The notes under the pieces are model-generated. The model was not told where the DNA came from. It saw nothing but the letters and a program-made list of their open reading frames with translations, and ran no database searches. A stretch of 10,101 bases of DNA from Treponema sp. UBA3662 (GTDB lineage Bacteria > Spirochaetota > Spirochaetia > Treponematales > Treponemataceae), in contig DFJV01000144.1 of assembly GCA_002373205.1 (NCBI GenBank), forward strand, positions 10,847-20,947, in the 5' to 3' direction. This document shows positions 1 through 6,375 of this stretch, one piece after another. Position numbers and translations under genes: made by a program. Positions within the stretch are counted from its first letter, which is position 1, and each line of letters opens with the position of its first letter.

Positions 1-43
1 CACTGATACCGATATTACGAACTTTAGTAATATCAAAAGCCAT
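1..43 (-). CDS. fusA: Elongation factor G, N-terminal fragment (start only)
   Basis: Only the first 14 codons lie in the window, reading MAFDITKVRNIGIS. The run (I/V)RNIGIS directly precedes the G1 P-loop (AHIDSGKTT) in EF-G proteins, the ribosomal translocase GTPases of the cytosol, and the variant with Ser after Ile is typical of mitochondrial-like EF-G of spirochaetes. LepA and TypA have different residues here (RNFSI and RNIAI), which argues against them. The ATG is at 43-41. A good Shine-Dalgarno GAGAGGT lies at 57-51, seven bases upstream, which supports this start. The upstream gene on the same strand ends at 196, leaving a 152-base gap that is AT-rich around 100-130 and probably holds the promoter. 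No clear -35/-10 pair stands out. The P-loop itself is outside the window, so the identification rests on a short match. Confidence 0.66.
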   Translation of the reverse strand, partial: MAFDITKVRNIGIS

Positions 44-195
44 ATTGTCTACCTCTCAAAAAAGAATTCATAAGTAACAATCCGCGAAAAAAAGCCAATT
101 TCGCATAATGTATATTATTATCGCATTACTTTACTAGAAATAACCAGAAAATTCAATAGGCAAAGCAGATTTTAATGGCATTTTCCAACAAAACT

Positions 196-1755
196 TTACT
201 GAATTTCGCTGGAAAAAGAAAATTTCGCATTCACACAAAGGGACTGCCCCCTAAAGCTCACCGCCAAAGACGAATCAATTTTTTCGCCATCCAATTTTCC
301 TTCTATTATATTGCAAGTCGCACCGCCCCCCAACAAAAGCGAAAAGTCATCAGGAAAAACTTCCGGCCGCAAAGAAAACTTTAGAGAAAGCGTGTCCTTT
401 TCCCCAGCCCTCTTTGCAGAAAGAGACATGGACGAGCGCAAGAAATCAAAATTCTGCTTCCAGGAAAGCCCCGCCTTGTAAACGCCCTCCTTTTCAGCCT
501 CAAATTCTCCGCTTGCGTACAAAGAAAAAGCCGCCCTGCCCCGGTTCAAGGAAAGATCCGCCCTAAGCAAATCACGCTCCCTGCCCTCCCCCTCAGCAGA
601 AGAGCCAGAAGAAGCAGAAGCTGCCCCGTAAACAGTCCGCCTAAAGGAAGCCCCGCCACGCAAAAGAGACTCCCTAACATAAAAAGCATGTGAAGCGCAG
701 CCAAAAAACTGCCTTGCAACATCAGGAGCAGAACCGCTTGCAGTAATCAGCCCAGAGTCTGCGCCATAAAAGCCCCCGGAAAAAGAAGTAAGCCCAAGCC
801 CAGAAGGAAGGTCAAAGCCGTCCACCGTCCTGAACCAGCGGTAAAAGCCACCGGAAGGATTCTGGTTTGCCCCAAAGACGGACGAAGACTTTGCAAAAGG
901 AAGCTTAAGATTCAAAACCCCGCAACAAGCAGCATAATTTTCTTCTTTATAAGGAAGACTTTTGCTAAACCAAGAAGAAGAGTATTCCTTGCCATGGGTA
1001 AAAGCACCCGCCGCAAGAGCCGCCTCCAAAAGACAGCCCTTTGCAAATTCAAACGGAAGGCTAAGACTAAGCGCCCGGCTCTCATCATTAGAATACATGG
1101 CGCAAAGTTCCGGCTTAAAAGAAGAGTTCCCCACCCCCAGGCTTGCAAATAAAGCCTCTTCCCTCTGGGCGGAAGAAAGGGATGGCATGGAAAAACCAAG
1201 GTCCCCCTTTGCAAAAGAAATACCCCTAAGCGAACTGCCACCGGAAAGCAAGGGACTTTTAAAAAGAGAAATTGCATGCGAAAAAGAAAGCGTTCCCAAA
1301 GCAGCCCTTGCCCTAAGAGGAAAAGCACTTGGACTCTGAGCCGAAATTCCCCAGCGCTTAACAGCCTGACCTTTTACGCAAGAAAAGCCTCCTTCAAACC
1401 CTCGCTCAATTTCATCAGCGGTCTGCAAAGGAAGCCCGGCACCTGCAAAAAGAGAAAGCCCCGTAAAGTCAAGCCTTACCCCGCCGTCAAATTTGTACCT
1501 GGCATCCCCTTCTTTTTTGCCAAAAGACTTATCCATCTTTGCGGCAGAAGAAAGCACAGCCCCTTTAAAAACTCCCTTCTTCTTTGCCGCAGAACTGTCA
1601 GAAGAACTTGCAGGAGGACTTTTAGGCACAACTTTCTGAACCGCATCCCTAAGCAGGGCAGAAGATGCCGAATTTGCAAATGCAGACAAAGGCACAAAGG
1701 GCAAAATAAAAGCCAGCAAAAAAATGCGGCCATTGCAAAAAAGTTTTTTCTTCAT
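196..1755 (-). CDS. Exported serine-rich protein, probable outer-membrane beta-barrel
   Basis: The protein has 519 residues and I do not recognise its family. Residues 1-27 form a clear signal peptide: MKKK, a hydrophobic stretch (FLLAFILPFVPL), then SAFA before NS, a plausible signal peptidase I site. Residues about 28-90 are a Ser/Ala/Lys-rich linker. The rest is rich in Ser, Gly, Ala, Phe and Leu with many short alternating polar/hydrophobic segments ending in aromatic residues (e.g. RLDFTGLSLFAG, ALSLSLPFEF, RAAFSLYASGEF, SLAVSFRG, VNAKFSFS). This is the look of transmembrane beta-strands, so an outer-membrane location is inferred. There is no lipobox cysteine. The start is forced, because an in-frame TAA lies four codons upstream. 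The only Shine-Dalgarno-like AGG is unusually close to the ATG, so initiation may be weak. It lies upstream of the EF-G gene on the same strand, 152 bases away, so co-transcription is possible but not shown. Confidence 0.8.
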   Translation of the reverse strand: MKKKLFCNGRIFLLAFILPFVPLSAFANSASSALLRDAVQKVVPKSPPASSSDSSAAKKKGVFKGAVLSSAAKMDKSFGKKEGDARYKFDGGVRLDFTGLSLFAGAGLPLQTADEIERGFEGGFSCVKGQAVKRWGISAQSPSAFPLRARAALGTLSFSHAISLFKSPLLSGGSSLRGISFAKGDLGFSMPSLSSAQREEALFASLGVGNSSFKPELCAMYSNDESRALSLSLPFEFAKGCLLEAALAAGAFTHGKEYSSSWFSKSLPYKEENYAACCGVLNLKLPFAKSSSVFGANQNPSGGFYRWFRTVDGFDLPSGLGLTSFSGGFYGADSGLITASGSAPDVARQFFGCASHAFYVRESLLRGGASFRRTVYGAASASSGSSAEGEGRERDLLRADLSLNRGRAAFSLYASGEFEAEKEGVYKAGLSWKQNFDFLRSSMSLSAKRAGEKDTLSLKFSLRPEVFPDDFSLLLGGGATCNIIEGKLDGEKIDSSLAVSFRGQSLCVNAKFSFSSEIQ

Positions 1756-1823
1756 ACCTATTAATTAGCCGTAAAAATTCAAAAACTGACACATTTGCGT
1801 AAATTTTTTATTTTATTTTTTAA

Positions 1824-2225
1824 TTTTGCGGCACTTGCCTTTAAAGACCGCAATTTTCTCCGCTGCCATCCGGTGCCATTTGTGTGGCGCTTCCGGGGTT
1901 CCGCGGGGCCCTACCCGCTCCATTGCTCTGCAACGTGCTACGCACGCCCCTACAGTGCCTGCCGTGCTTTTTTATGCTGCCAGTTAGCATTGGAGCAAGA
2001 AATCTTTAGGGAATCCCATAAAATGCATGGCTTTGCAGAAAAAAAAGTTAGCAGACACAAGCGCGGCAGGTGCTGGAGGGGCGGGCGAAAGCCCGTTCCG
2101 GCGGGAGTGCGCAGCGCGACCAGAGGAATGGAGCCGAAAGGCGGAACCCCGCAAGTACCACACAAGGGGCATGTCTTGCAGCAAAGAAGTTTTGGCGGAA
2201 AAAAGCCAAGCGCCGCAAAAAAAAA
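1824..2225. repeat. Large imperfect inverted repeat (about 155 and 175-base arms)
   Basis: The left arm is about 1824-1977 and the right arm about 2050-2225, separated by about 72 bases. The reverse complement of the right arm follows the left arm in order: TTTTGCGGC(A/G)CTTG at the outer end, then TTGTGTGG, CGGGGTTCCGC, GCTCCATT, CGCAC, CGCCCCT and CCTGCCG(C/T)GCTT at the inner end. The left arm lacks about 20 bases present in the right. The right arm can form plus-strand hairpins with GNRA tetraloops: CGGGC-GAAA-GCCCG (2082-2095) and GCC-GAAA-GGC (2133-2142). The left arm has lost both loops. This suggests two copies of one mobile or structural element inserted head to head. Open frames across it (for example 1795-2319) give low-complexity Arg/Lys/Pro-rich translations and are not believed to be genes. 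No transposase or target duplication was seen. Confidence 0.72.
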
Positions 2226-2268
2226 GAAGAAATTCACCTTGAATTCTGCAATTTTCCTTTGCAAAGCC

Positions 2269-2297
2269 TTGCAAACTTTTGAAAAATTTACTAAACT
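2269..2297 (+). promoter_or_regulatory. Candidate sigma-70-type promoter of the helicase gene
   Basis: TTGCAA (2269-2274) and TAAACT (2292-2297) are separated by exactly 17 bases and match the -35 and -10 consensus at four to five and four of six positions. They lie in an AT-rich stretch just right of the inverted repeat. The implied leader to the helicase ATG is about 130 bases. A second weak candidate is CATTAT at 2380-2385, which has no good -35. This is motif matching only. Confidence 0.33.
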
Positions 2298-2407
2298 ATG
2301 CAAACTTTACATGGCATGAAAGCCCGTAGACCGCGTCTGGTACAGGGGAAAATCAATCAAGAAACGGTTTTGTTTTTTCATTATGCGGTTCCAAGGCAAT
2401 TCATGCA

Positions 2408-2427
2408 GCGCAAAATGCGCATGGGGA
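2408..2427 (+). promoter_or_regulatory. Leader hairpin abutting the helicase ribosome binding site
   Basis: GCGC (2408-2411), the loop AAAAT and GCGC (2417-2420) form a short hairpin, extendable with ATG/CAT pairs across a bulge. It is directly followed by the Shine-Dalgarno GGGGA (2423-2427), seven bases before the ATG at 2435. Extending the stem would partly occlude the ribosome binding site. Leaders of cold-induced RNA helicase genes are often structured, so temperature-sensitive translation is possible, but the stem is short. Confidence 0.3.
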
Positions 2428-2434
2428 AAACATA

Positions 2435-4735
2435 ATGGAAGAATCTACTCTCTCACAGGAAGCGGAAGTTTCTACATCCCTTCCACAGGACGCGGCTGTA
2501 CAGTCCGCTGATCAGAATGTTTCCGAAGCAGTTGCCACGGAAAACTCAGAAGAAAAATCACAGTCAAAGGCAGAATCCTCTGTTCCGCAAGCAGAAGAAA
2601 TTACCGACGAAGCAGAAGACGAAACAATTCACTTTGAAGACCTTGGCTTGGACGAAATTACACTGGAAGCAATCCGCAAGAAGGGCTTCCGCGTACCGTC
2701 TCCAATCCAGGTGCTTGCAATACCCCGCCTCTTGAACGGAGACGCAAACGTTATTGCACGCGCCCGCACCGGTACCGGTAAGACAGCCGCATTCGGACTG
2801 CCTCTTGTCCAGACCCTCCGCGAAGAAAGCGACCACGTAAGGGCCATCATCCTTGAACCAACCCGCGAACTTGCCATGCAGACCTGTACAGAAATGGCTT
2901 CGTTCACAACAGGACGCTGCCCCCGCACTGCCGTAGTTTACGGTGGAGCTTCCATGGGCGAACAGATGCGTTCCCTCCGCCGCGGTGTAGAAATCGTAGT
3001 TGGAACACCGGGACGCGTACAGGACCTTATGGACCGCGGTGTTCTTGACATTAGCAAGATTGACTACTTTATCCTTGACGAAGGCGACGAAATGCTGGAC
3101 ATGGGTTTTGTTGACGACATTGAAAACATTTTCTCTGCCGCAAACCCAGACTGCCGCGTTCTCCTCTTTAGCGCAACAGTTCCCCAGCCAATTCTTAAGA
3201 TTGCCCAGAAGTTCATGGGTGACTACGAAATTGTAGAAGAAGAAGGCCACGAAGAAGAGCCTCTCCTAATCGAACAGAAATACTGGCTTCTGCGCCAGAA
3301 CGAAAAGATTGAGGCACTTGTACGCCTTATAGACATCTCTCCAGACTTTTACGGTCTTGTATTCGTACAGAGGAAGGCAGACGCAGACATGCTGAACAAG
3401 GTGCTTGACGAAAAGGGCTACCAGGTTGCAGCACTCCACGGAGACATTCCACAGGCCCAGCGTGAAAAAATCCTTGCCCGTTTCCGCGCAAAGAAGACAC
3501 GCATTCTTGTTGCTACAGACGTTGCAGCCCGCGGAATTGACATTGGCGGTTTGACCCACGTTATCAACTACGAGCTTCCATTTGACGCAGCAACTTATGT
3601 CCACAGAATTGGACGTACAGGACGCGCCGGTGCAGAAGGAATGGCTGTTACATTTGTCCGTCCCGAAGAAGCAAGGCGCAAGCTTAACTTCCTCCGCAAT
3701 GCGGTAAAGCGCATGGCAAAGGGAGAGATGCAGGAAGGAACAATTCCTTCCATAGAAGAAGTCCTTAACGCAAAAAAGCAGCGCCTCTTTGAAGAAGTAA
3801 AAGAACAGATTGGCCTTGGCGAGCACGATGCAGAAGCAAAAAAGGCAGATGAAGATGATGATTCAGAAAAGACGATTGGCGAACAGTGGAAGGAAGGAGC
3901 AGAAGCTTCCGCAGAAGAAAAATCTGCTCCACACCTCCGCAAGGGCGACCCAATTTTTGACAAGCTTGCAGAAGAAATCTGTAGCGGTCAGAACCCTCAG
4001 GACGTTGTAGCATCGCTTTTGGCAGCAACATACGGAAAAGAGCTTAGCGTAAAGCGCTACAGCAAAATAGGCACAAGCCTTGCAGGACGCGCAGACAGAG
4101 ACCGCGGGGAACGCAGTGGACGCGAAAGAGAGCGCGGCGGAAGAGACAGAGACCGTGGCTTTAGAGGCGGACGCGAAAGAGACGGAATTGCTGTATCCGA
4201 AAACCAGATTCGCCTTTTTGTTCAGCTTGGCTGGAAAGACAGGTACGATCCACGCCGTGTGGCAGAATTCTTTAGCGACCTTGTTGGCGTACAGAACAGG
4301 CAGGTGGACGACATAGACATGGCAGAAAGATTCTGTCTTGTTACCCTTCCAAAAGAAGCGGGAGAACGCGCACTTGACCTTTCCAAGATGGACACTTCAC
4401 TTCCACACATGCACGTAGACTCAAAGTCTGTTCAGGGCGGAGACAGCTACGGCGATGACTTTGGTGGAAGAGGCGGACGCTCTCGCAGAGGCCGCAGGGG
4501 TGGACGCGACAGGGACCGCGACGGTGGCTTTGGACGCGAAAGAAGGTTCGGCGGAGACCGCTATGCAGTTGCCCGTGGTGATGATGACGACTGGGGACGC
4601 GCAGACCGTGGCAGAGGATTCAGCTCAAGGGCAAAAGGCGGAAGCCACACTCGTCCTGGAATCCACACTGCAACCCAGCGTTCAGGCGGCGGCATGGCAG
4701 CTCTTTACAAGAAGGGCGGAGCTGACGAATACTAA
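2435..4735 (+). CDS. DEAD-box ATP-dependent RNA helicase (CsdA/DeaD/CshA-like) with DbpA-type RNA-binding domain
   Basis: This 766-residue cytosolic protein should unwind RNA duplexes using ATP, in ribosome assembly, mRNA decay or cold adaptation. Residues 1-65 are an acidic, disordered extension. The core has F67 and the Q motif (PSPIQ, 88-92), motif I ARTGTGKT (110-117), Ia PTRELA (142-147), GG (170-171), TPGR (191-194), motif II at 215-218, SAT (246-248), ARGIDI (365-370) and HRIGRTGR (390-397). Motif II reads DEGD rather than DEAD; the two Asp and the Glu needed for Mg-ATP remain. Residues 550-583 are RD/RG-rich. Residues about 586-662 resemble the RRM-like DbpA RNA-binding domain. Residues 668-766 are an RGG-rich tail. 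At 766 residues it is longer than E. coli DeaD (about 630) because of the two RG regions and the N-terminal extension. It appears to be a single-gene transcription unit. Confidence 0.93.
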   Translation: MEESTLSQEAEVSTSLPQDAAVQSADQNVSEAVATENSEEKSQSKAESSVPQAEEITDEAEDETIHFEDLGLDEITLEAIRKKGFRVPSPIQVLAIPRLLNGDANVIARARTGTGKTAAFGLPLVQTLREESDHVRAIILEPTRELAMQTCTEMASFTTGRCPRTAVVYGGASMGEQMRSLRRGVEIVVGTPGRVQDLMDRGVLDISKIDYFILDEGDEMLDMGFVDDIENIFSAANPDCRVLLFSATVPQPILKIAQKFMGDYEIVEEEGHEEEPLLIEQKYWLLRQNEKIEALVRLIDISPDFYGLVFVQRKADADMLNKVLDEKGYQVAALHGDIPQAQREKILARFRAKKTRILVATDVAARGIDIGGLTHVINYELPFDAATYVHRIGRTGRAGAEGMAVTFVRPEEARRKLNFLRNAVKRMAKGEMQEGTIPSIEEVLNAKKQRLFEEVKEQIGLGEHDAEAKKADEDDDSEKTIGEQWKEGAEASAEEKSAPHLRKGDPIFDKLAEEICSGQNPQDVVASLLAATYGKELSVKRYSKIGTSLAGRADRDRGERSGRERERGGRDRDRGFRGGRERDGIAVSENQIRLFVQLGWKDRYDPRRVAEFFSDLVGVQNRQVDDIDMAERFCLVTLPKEAGERALDLSKMDTSLPHMHVDSKSVQGGDSYGDDFGGRGGRSRRGRRGGRDRDRDGGFGRERRFGGDRYAVARGDDDDWGRADRGRGFSSRAKGGSHTRPGIHTATQRSGGGMAALYKKGGADEY

Positions 4736-4746
4736 GAAAATGATTC

Positions 4747-4762
4747 CAAGGGAGTTCCCTTG
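4747..4762 (+). terminator. Hairpin just after the helicase stop codon
   Basis: CAAGGGA and TCCCTTG form a seven-pair inverted repeat around GT, starting 12 bases after the stop codon. No T-run follows (the next bases are AACCCC), so it is not a canonical intrinsic terminator. It may protect the mRNA 3' end. Confidence 0.3.
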
Positions 4763-4773
4763 AACCCCTAACC

Positions 4774-4827
4774 TTGGAGGGGGAAAACCAGCTCGGAGTC
4801 CGAAGCCCGCAGTTTTTCCCCCTCCAA
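4774..4827. terminator. Long perfect 14-pair hairpin, possible transcript end
   Basis: TTGGAGGGGGAAAA (4774-4787) and TTTTCCCCCTCCAA (4814-4827) are perfect complements. The 26-base loop holds a smaller hairpin, CGGA/TCCG. It is symmetric, with an A-run and a T-run inside the stem rather than a T tail after it. It would be very stable in RNA from either strand and could end or stabilise the helicase transcript. Its strength also fits a repeat or MITE-like remnant. Confidence 0.45.
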
Positions 4828-4840
4828 ACCTCCCCCTTTA

Positions 4841-4981
4841 CTTGGGCACGGCTTAGGGCTCTGCCCTAAGAACCCGAATTTTTAGTTCACCAAATGTTTT
4901 TTTTTGTGAAAGTTCGCTTTATCGGGTTCAGTGTTATTTTTTTTCTTTCTTGCCAAACAATATCGAGCCATGGAGGGCGGG
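4841..4981. repeat. Direct repeat copy 1 (CTTGGGCA...GAGGGCGGG), with terminator-like hairpin
   Basis: This shares an ordered set of blocks with 5045-5162: CTTGGGCA, CGGCTTAGG, CCCTAAGAACCC, a T/C-rich run, and TTGCCA(A/T)ACAATATC followed by (G/A)AGCCAT(G/A)GAGGG. Bases 4951-4980 match 5131-5160 at 26 of 30 positions, exactly 180 bases apart. Inside it CTTAGGGC-TCT-GCCCTAAG (4852-4870) is a perfect eight-pair hairpin, followed after a short gap by ATTTTTA, so it may act as a terminator on the plus strand. Short open frames here are repeat-derived. Confidence 0.68.
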
Positions 4982-4991
4982 TTAGCAGCAT

Positions 4992-5014
4992 GCAGAATTG
5001 CATAGCGATTCTGC
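4992..5014. repeat. Seven-pair inverted repeat GCAGAAT/ATTCTGC
   Basis: GCAGAAT (4992-4998) and ATTCTGC (5008-5014) flank a nine-base loop. It lies between the two direct-repeat copies and has no T-run. Function unknown. Confidence 0.45.
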
Positions 5015-5044
5015 AATCCCAAGAAAAATCCACGGAGGGGGTTT

Positions 5045-5162
5045 TCTTGGGCAGGCACGGCTTAGGCATGTTGCGATACGTTGAGTAACATGGCCCTAAG
5101 AACCCCTCGGTTTACAATAGTTTTTTTCCTTGCCATACAATATCAAGCCATAGAGGGTGGGG
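5045..5162. repeat. Direct repeat copy 2
   Basis: This is the second copy of the element at 4841-4981. The central hairpin differs: between CGGCTTAGG and CCCTAAGAACCC it carries a roughly 30-base insertion (ATG TTGCGATACG TTGAGTAACAT) that can pair internally through ATGTT and AACAT. The T-run and the TTGCCATACAATATC block follow in the same order. The outer CTTAGG/CCTAAG pairing is kept despite the changed interior, which suggests that the hairpin matters. Confidence 0.65.
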
Positions 5163-5179
5163 GTGCAGCAATGCCAACC

Positions 5180-5252
5180 GTCATCCCGAACTTGATTCGG
5201 GATCTGTAAAAGCTGGTTCATAAACTTCTACAGACCCTGAGCTGCTACAGGC
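5180..5252. repeat. Palindromic repeat pair: class A forward, degenerate class B reverse
   Basis: Bases 5180-5206 are a class A palindrome: GTCA, stem TCCCGAA, loop CTTGA, stem TTCGGGA, then TCTG. After about 25 bases comes a truncated class B copy in the opposite orientation (CAGACCCTGAG at 5231-5241, followed by unrelated GCTGCTACAGGCG). The same A-spacer-B composite, with TAAAAC/TAAACTT(A/C)TACAG spacing sequence, recurs at 6229-6345, also just before a small membrane-protein gene. Confidence 0.75.
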
Positions 5253-5283
5253 GCACAAAGCGGTGACCAGAGAGGAATTTATC

Positions 5284-5463
5284 ATGTACTACCCTAATAA
5301 ACCGCAAAGGCAAAAAACTTCTCAAATAGTAGCTTTTATTTTTTTCCTGATTCTTTACTGTGCACAAATGGTCTTTGCAATGCTGTTTTTGATGGATAAG
5401 TATGTGGCAATTATGAAGCTGCTGTTTGGGATAAAGAAGGGCGAAAGAACTTGTCCGTGCTAA
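5284..5463 (+). CDS. Small membrane protein, probably frameshifted
   Basis: The 59-residue product begins MYYPNKPQRQKTSQ, then a strongly hydrophobic segment (about residues 15-42, IVAFIFFLILYCAQMVFAMLF) that should span the inner membrane. The ATG at 5284 is chosen because GAGAGGA (5270-5276) sits seven bases upstream; a GTG at 5263 has no such site. The natural C-terminus is doubtful. The frame stops at 5461 after ERTCPC, while an alternative frame open from 5400 to 5564 encodes a soluble, protein-like tail that runs into the next gene's start. A single added G in GTGGC (about 5402-5406) would join the two into one protein of about 93 residues. I do not recognise a family. It heads a two-gene unit with the gene at 5554. 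Confidence 0.55.
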   Translation: MYYPNKPQRQKTSQIVAFIFFLILYCAQMVFAMLFLMDKYVAIMKLLFGIKKGERTCPC

Positions 5464-5564
5464 AAAAATACAAAAGTGGCGAAGAAAAAATAAGGCTCTT
5501 ATACAATTACATCCTGCAAAAACAAAAAAGCACAAATGTGCAAGGAGAAATATATGGAATGTAA
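5400..5564 (+). pseudogene. Out-of-frame continuation of the small membrane protein at 5284
   Basis: This 54-codon open frame has no convincing start of its own. Translation gives VCGNYEAAVWDKEGRKN, then LSVLKKYKSGEEKIRLLYNY, then ILQKQKSTNVQGEIYGM and TAA. It has balanced charged and hydrophobic residues and no low-complexity signature, unlike the competing frame's ERTCPC ending. Its TAA at 5562 overlaps the ATG of the next gene (5554) by 11 bases, as expected for translationally coupled genes. A one-base change near 5402-5406 would join it to the membrane segment upstream. It could equally be programmed frameshifting, a recent mutation, a sequencing error or chance. Confidence 0.45.
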
Positions 5565-6039
5565 AATGAATTTAAAAAAGGCAATCAAGAACGACTACCT
5601 TTTGGGCCTTGCGCTGATTGCACCGCTTATGTGCCTTGTTGTACTCGCCATCCTAATCGGGACAAATAACGTATGCCCGCAAATATTGCGCAACATGACC
5701 TTGGCAGAAATGTGGGGAACTCCAGACTTCCGCATACTTGCTTTATTTTCCTTGATTATTGTCGTAACACTTATTTTATTTGTAAAAAGAGTCTTGTACA
5801 TAAAGTCTTTTGAAAACGAGTACAGAACTGTAGACGCAAAAGTTGTAGACATAAACTATGTAAAAGACAGATGCGGTGTGGACGTGGAGTTTAACTTTAA
5901 CGGAGAAAGCTGCAGCAAACACTTTATGCTCTTTAACAACAAGCAGACCAGATACGTTCACATGGATTCAGACGTAAAGCTGATAATGAAAAACGAAAAC
6001 CCAAAGAAATGCTTGATTAAAGACCTGTATTTTGATTAG
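5554..6039 (+). CDS. Membrane protein with two transmembrane helices and a DUF3592-like C-terminal domain
   Basis: The product has 161 residues from the ATG at 5554. That start is preferred over ATG 5536 because AAGGAG (5542-5547) lies six bases before it. Two hydrophobic segments, about residues 16-37 (LLGLALIAPLMCLVVLAILIG) and 65-83 (ILALFSLIIVVTLILFV), should form membrane helices. They are followed by a polar domain of about 75 residues with beta-strand character: TVDAKVVDINYVKD, VDVEFNFNGESCSKHF, SDVKLIMKNENPKKCLI. This order (A-x-V, V-x-F-x-(Y/F)-NG, V-x-(V/L)-x-(Y/M)-N-x-x-NP) recalls DUF3592-type domains of unknown function; that match is from memory. It overlaps the alternative frame of the preceding small gene by 11 bases, suggesting one transcript. 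Confidence 0.78.
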   Translation: MECKMNLKKAIKNDYLLGLALIAPLMCLVVLAILIGTNNVCPQILRNMTLAEMWGTPDFRILALFSLIIVVTLILFVKRVLYIKSFENEYRTVDAKVVDINYVKDRCGVDVEFNFNGESCSKHFMLFNNKQTRYVHMDSDVKLIMKNENPKKCLIKDLYFD

Positions 6040-6055
6040 TTTTTAAAGAAAGGCT

Positions 6056-6345
6056 AAACTTATACAGACCCTGAGTCAAGCTCAGGGTGACAGGCGGCAC
6101 CCGTCATCCCGAACTCGATTCGGGATCCGTTGAACATGCAACCGTCATCCCGAACTCGATTCGGGATCTGCTGAATATAGCAACTGTCATCCCGAACTCG
6201 CTTTGGGATCTGCTGAACATGGGCAACAGTCATCCCGAACGCTACGCCACATTCGCACGCCTTGCTACGAATGTGTGATTCGGGATCTGTAAAAAATACG
6301 CATAAAACTTATACAGGCCCTGAGTCAAGCTCAGGGTGACAGGCG
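6056..6345. repeat. Array of GTCA-headed palindromes: four class A copies between two class B copies
   Basis: The block fills the gap between two small gene pairs. Class B copies in reverse orientation lie at 6065-6091 and 6314-6340, each inside a near-identical 41-base direct repeat (6056-6096 and 6305-6345, starting AAACTTATACAG, differing by one A/G at the shared core). Between them are four forward class A copies at 6103-6129, 6144-6170, 6186-6212 and 6229-6289, spaced by about 42 bases. Class A has the form GTCA, TCCCGAA, a loop of about five bases, TTCGGGA, TC(T/C)G. The third has TTTGGGA, giving a G-U wobble in plus-strand RNA. Open frames here, such as 6087-6278 with its repeated VIPNS(I/L)(R/W)DLL, are translations of the repeats and not genes. 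Confidence 0.88.
6229..6289. repeat. Class A palindrome with a nested palindrome in its loop
   Basis: The outer stem CCCGAA/TTCGGG is kept (6234-6239 and 6279-6284), but the usual five-base loop is replaced by about 38 bases. The insert contains CACATTCG (6248-6255) and CGAATGTG (6268-6275), a perfect eight-pair stem with a 12-base loop. The result is a long interrupted hairpin. It looks like insertion of one palindrome into the loop of another. Confidence 0.7.
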
Positions 6346-6375
6346 CAATATAAATTAAAAAAGGAGACAAAAGTT

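Noticed and set aside
92..112. CATTATGCG shared upstream of the EF-G (minus strand) and helicase (plus strand) genes as a common promoter motif
   Set aside because: Neither copy has a recognisable -35 at the right distance; a nine-base match in AT-rich leaders can be chance.
912..1764. Other long frames on both strands across the exported-protein gene
   Set aside because: The 519-codon frame has a signal peptide and continuous beta-strand-like pattern; the others lack ribosome binding sites and have biased Arg/Lys or Leu content.
1795..2319. 174-codon plus-strand open frame
   Set aside because: It spans the inverted repeat, gives an Arg/Lys/Cys/Pro-rich translation without domain features, and has no ribosome binding site.
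2564..3826. Long minus-strand frames (228 and 186 codons) opposite the helicase
   Set aside because: They are antisense shadows of a strongly coding gene with all DEAD-box motifs.
4894..5088. 64-codon plus-strand frame and a 60-codon minus-strand frame over the same stretch
   Set aside because: Both lie in the direct-repeat region, start in T/A runs, and lack ribosome binding sites and protein-like composition.
6087..6278. 63-codon frame with repeated VIPNS(I/L)(R/W)DLL
   Set aside because: Every repeat of the peptide comes from a class A palindrome; it is a translation of the repeat array, not a gene.
6056..6345. CRISPR-like array
   Set aside because: Spacers are only about 15 bases and similar to each other, repeats are palindromic with variable interior, and no cas genes are present.
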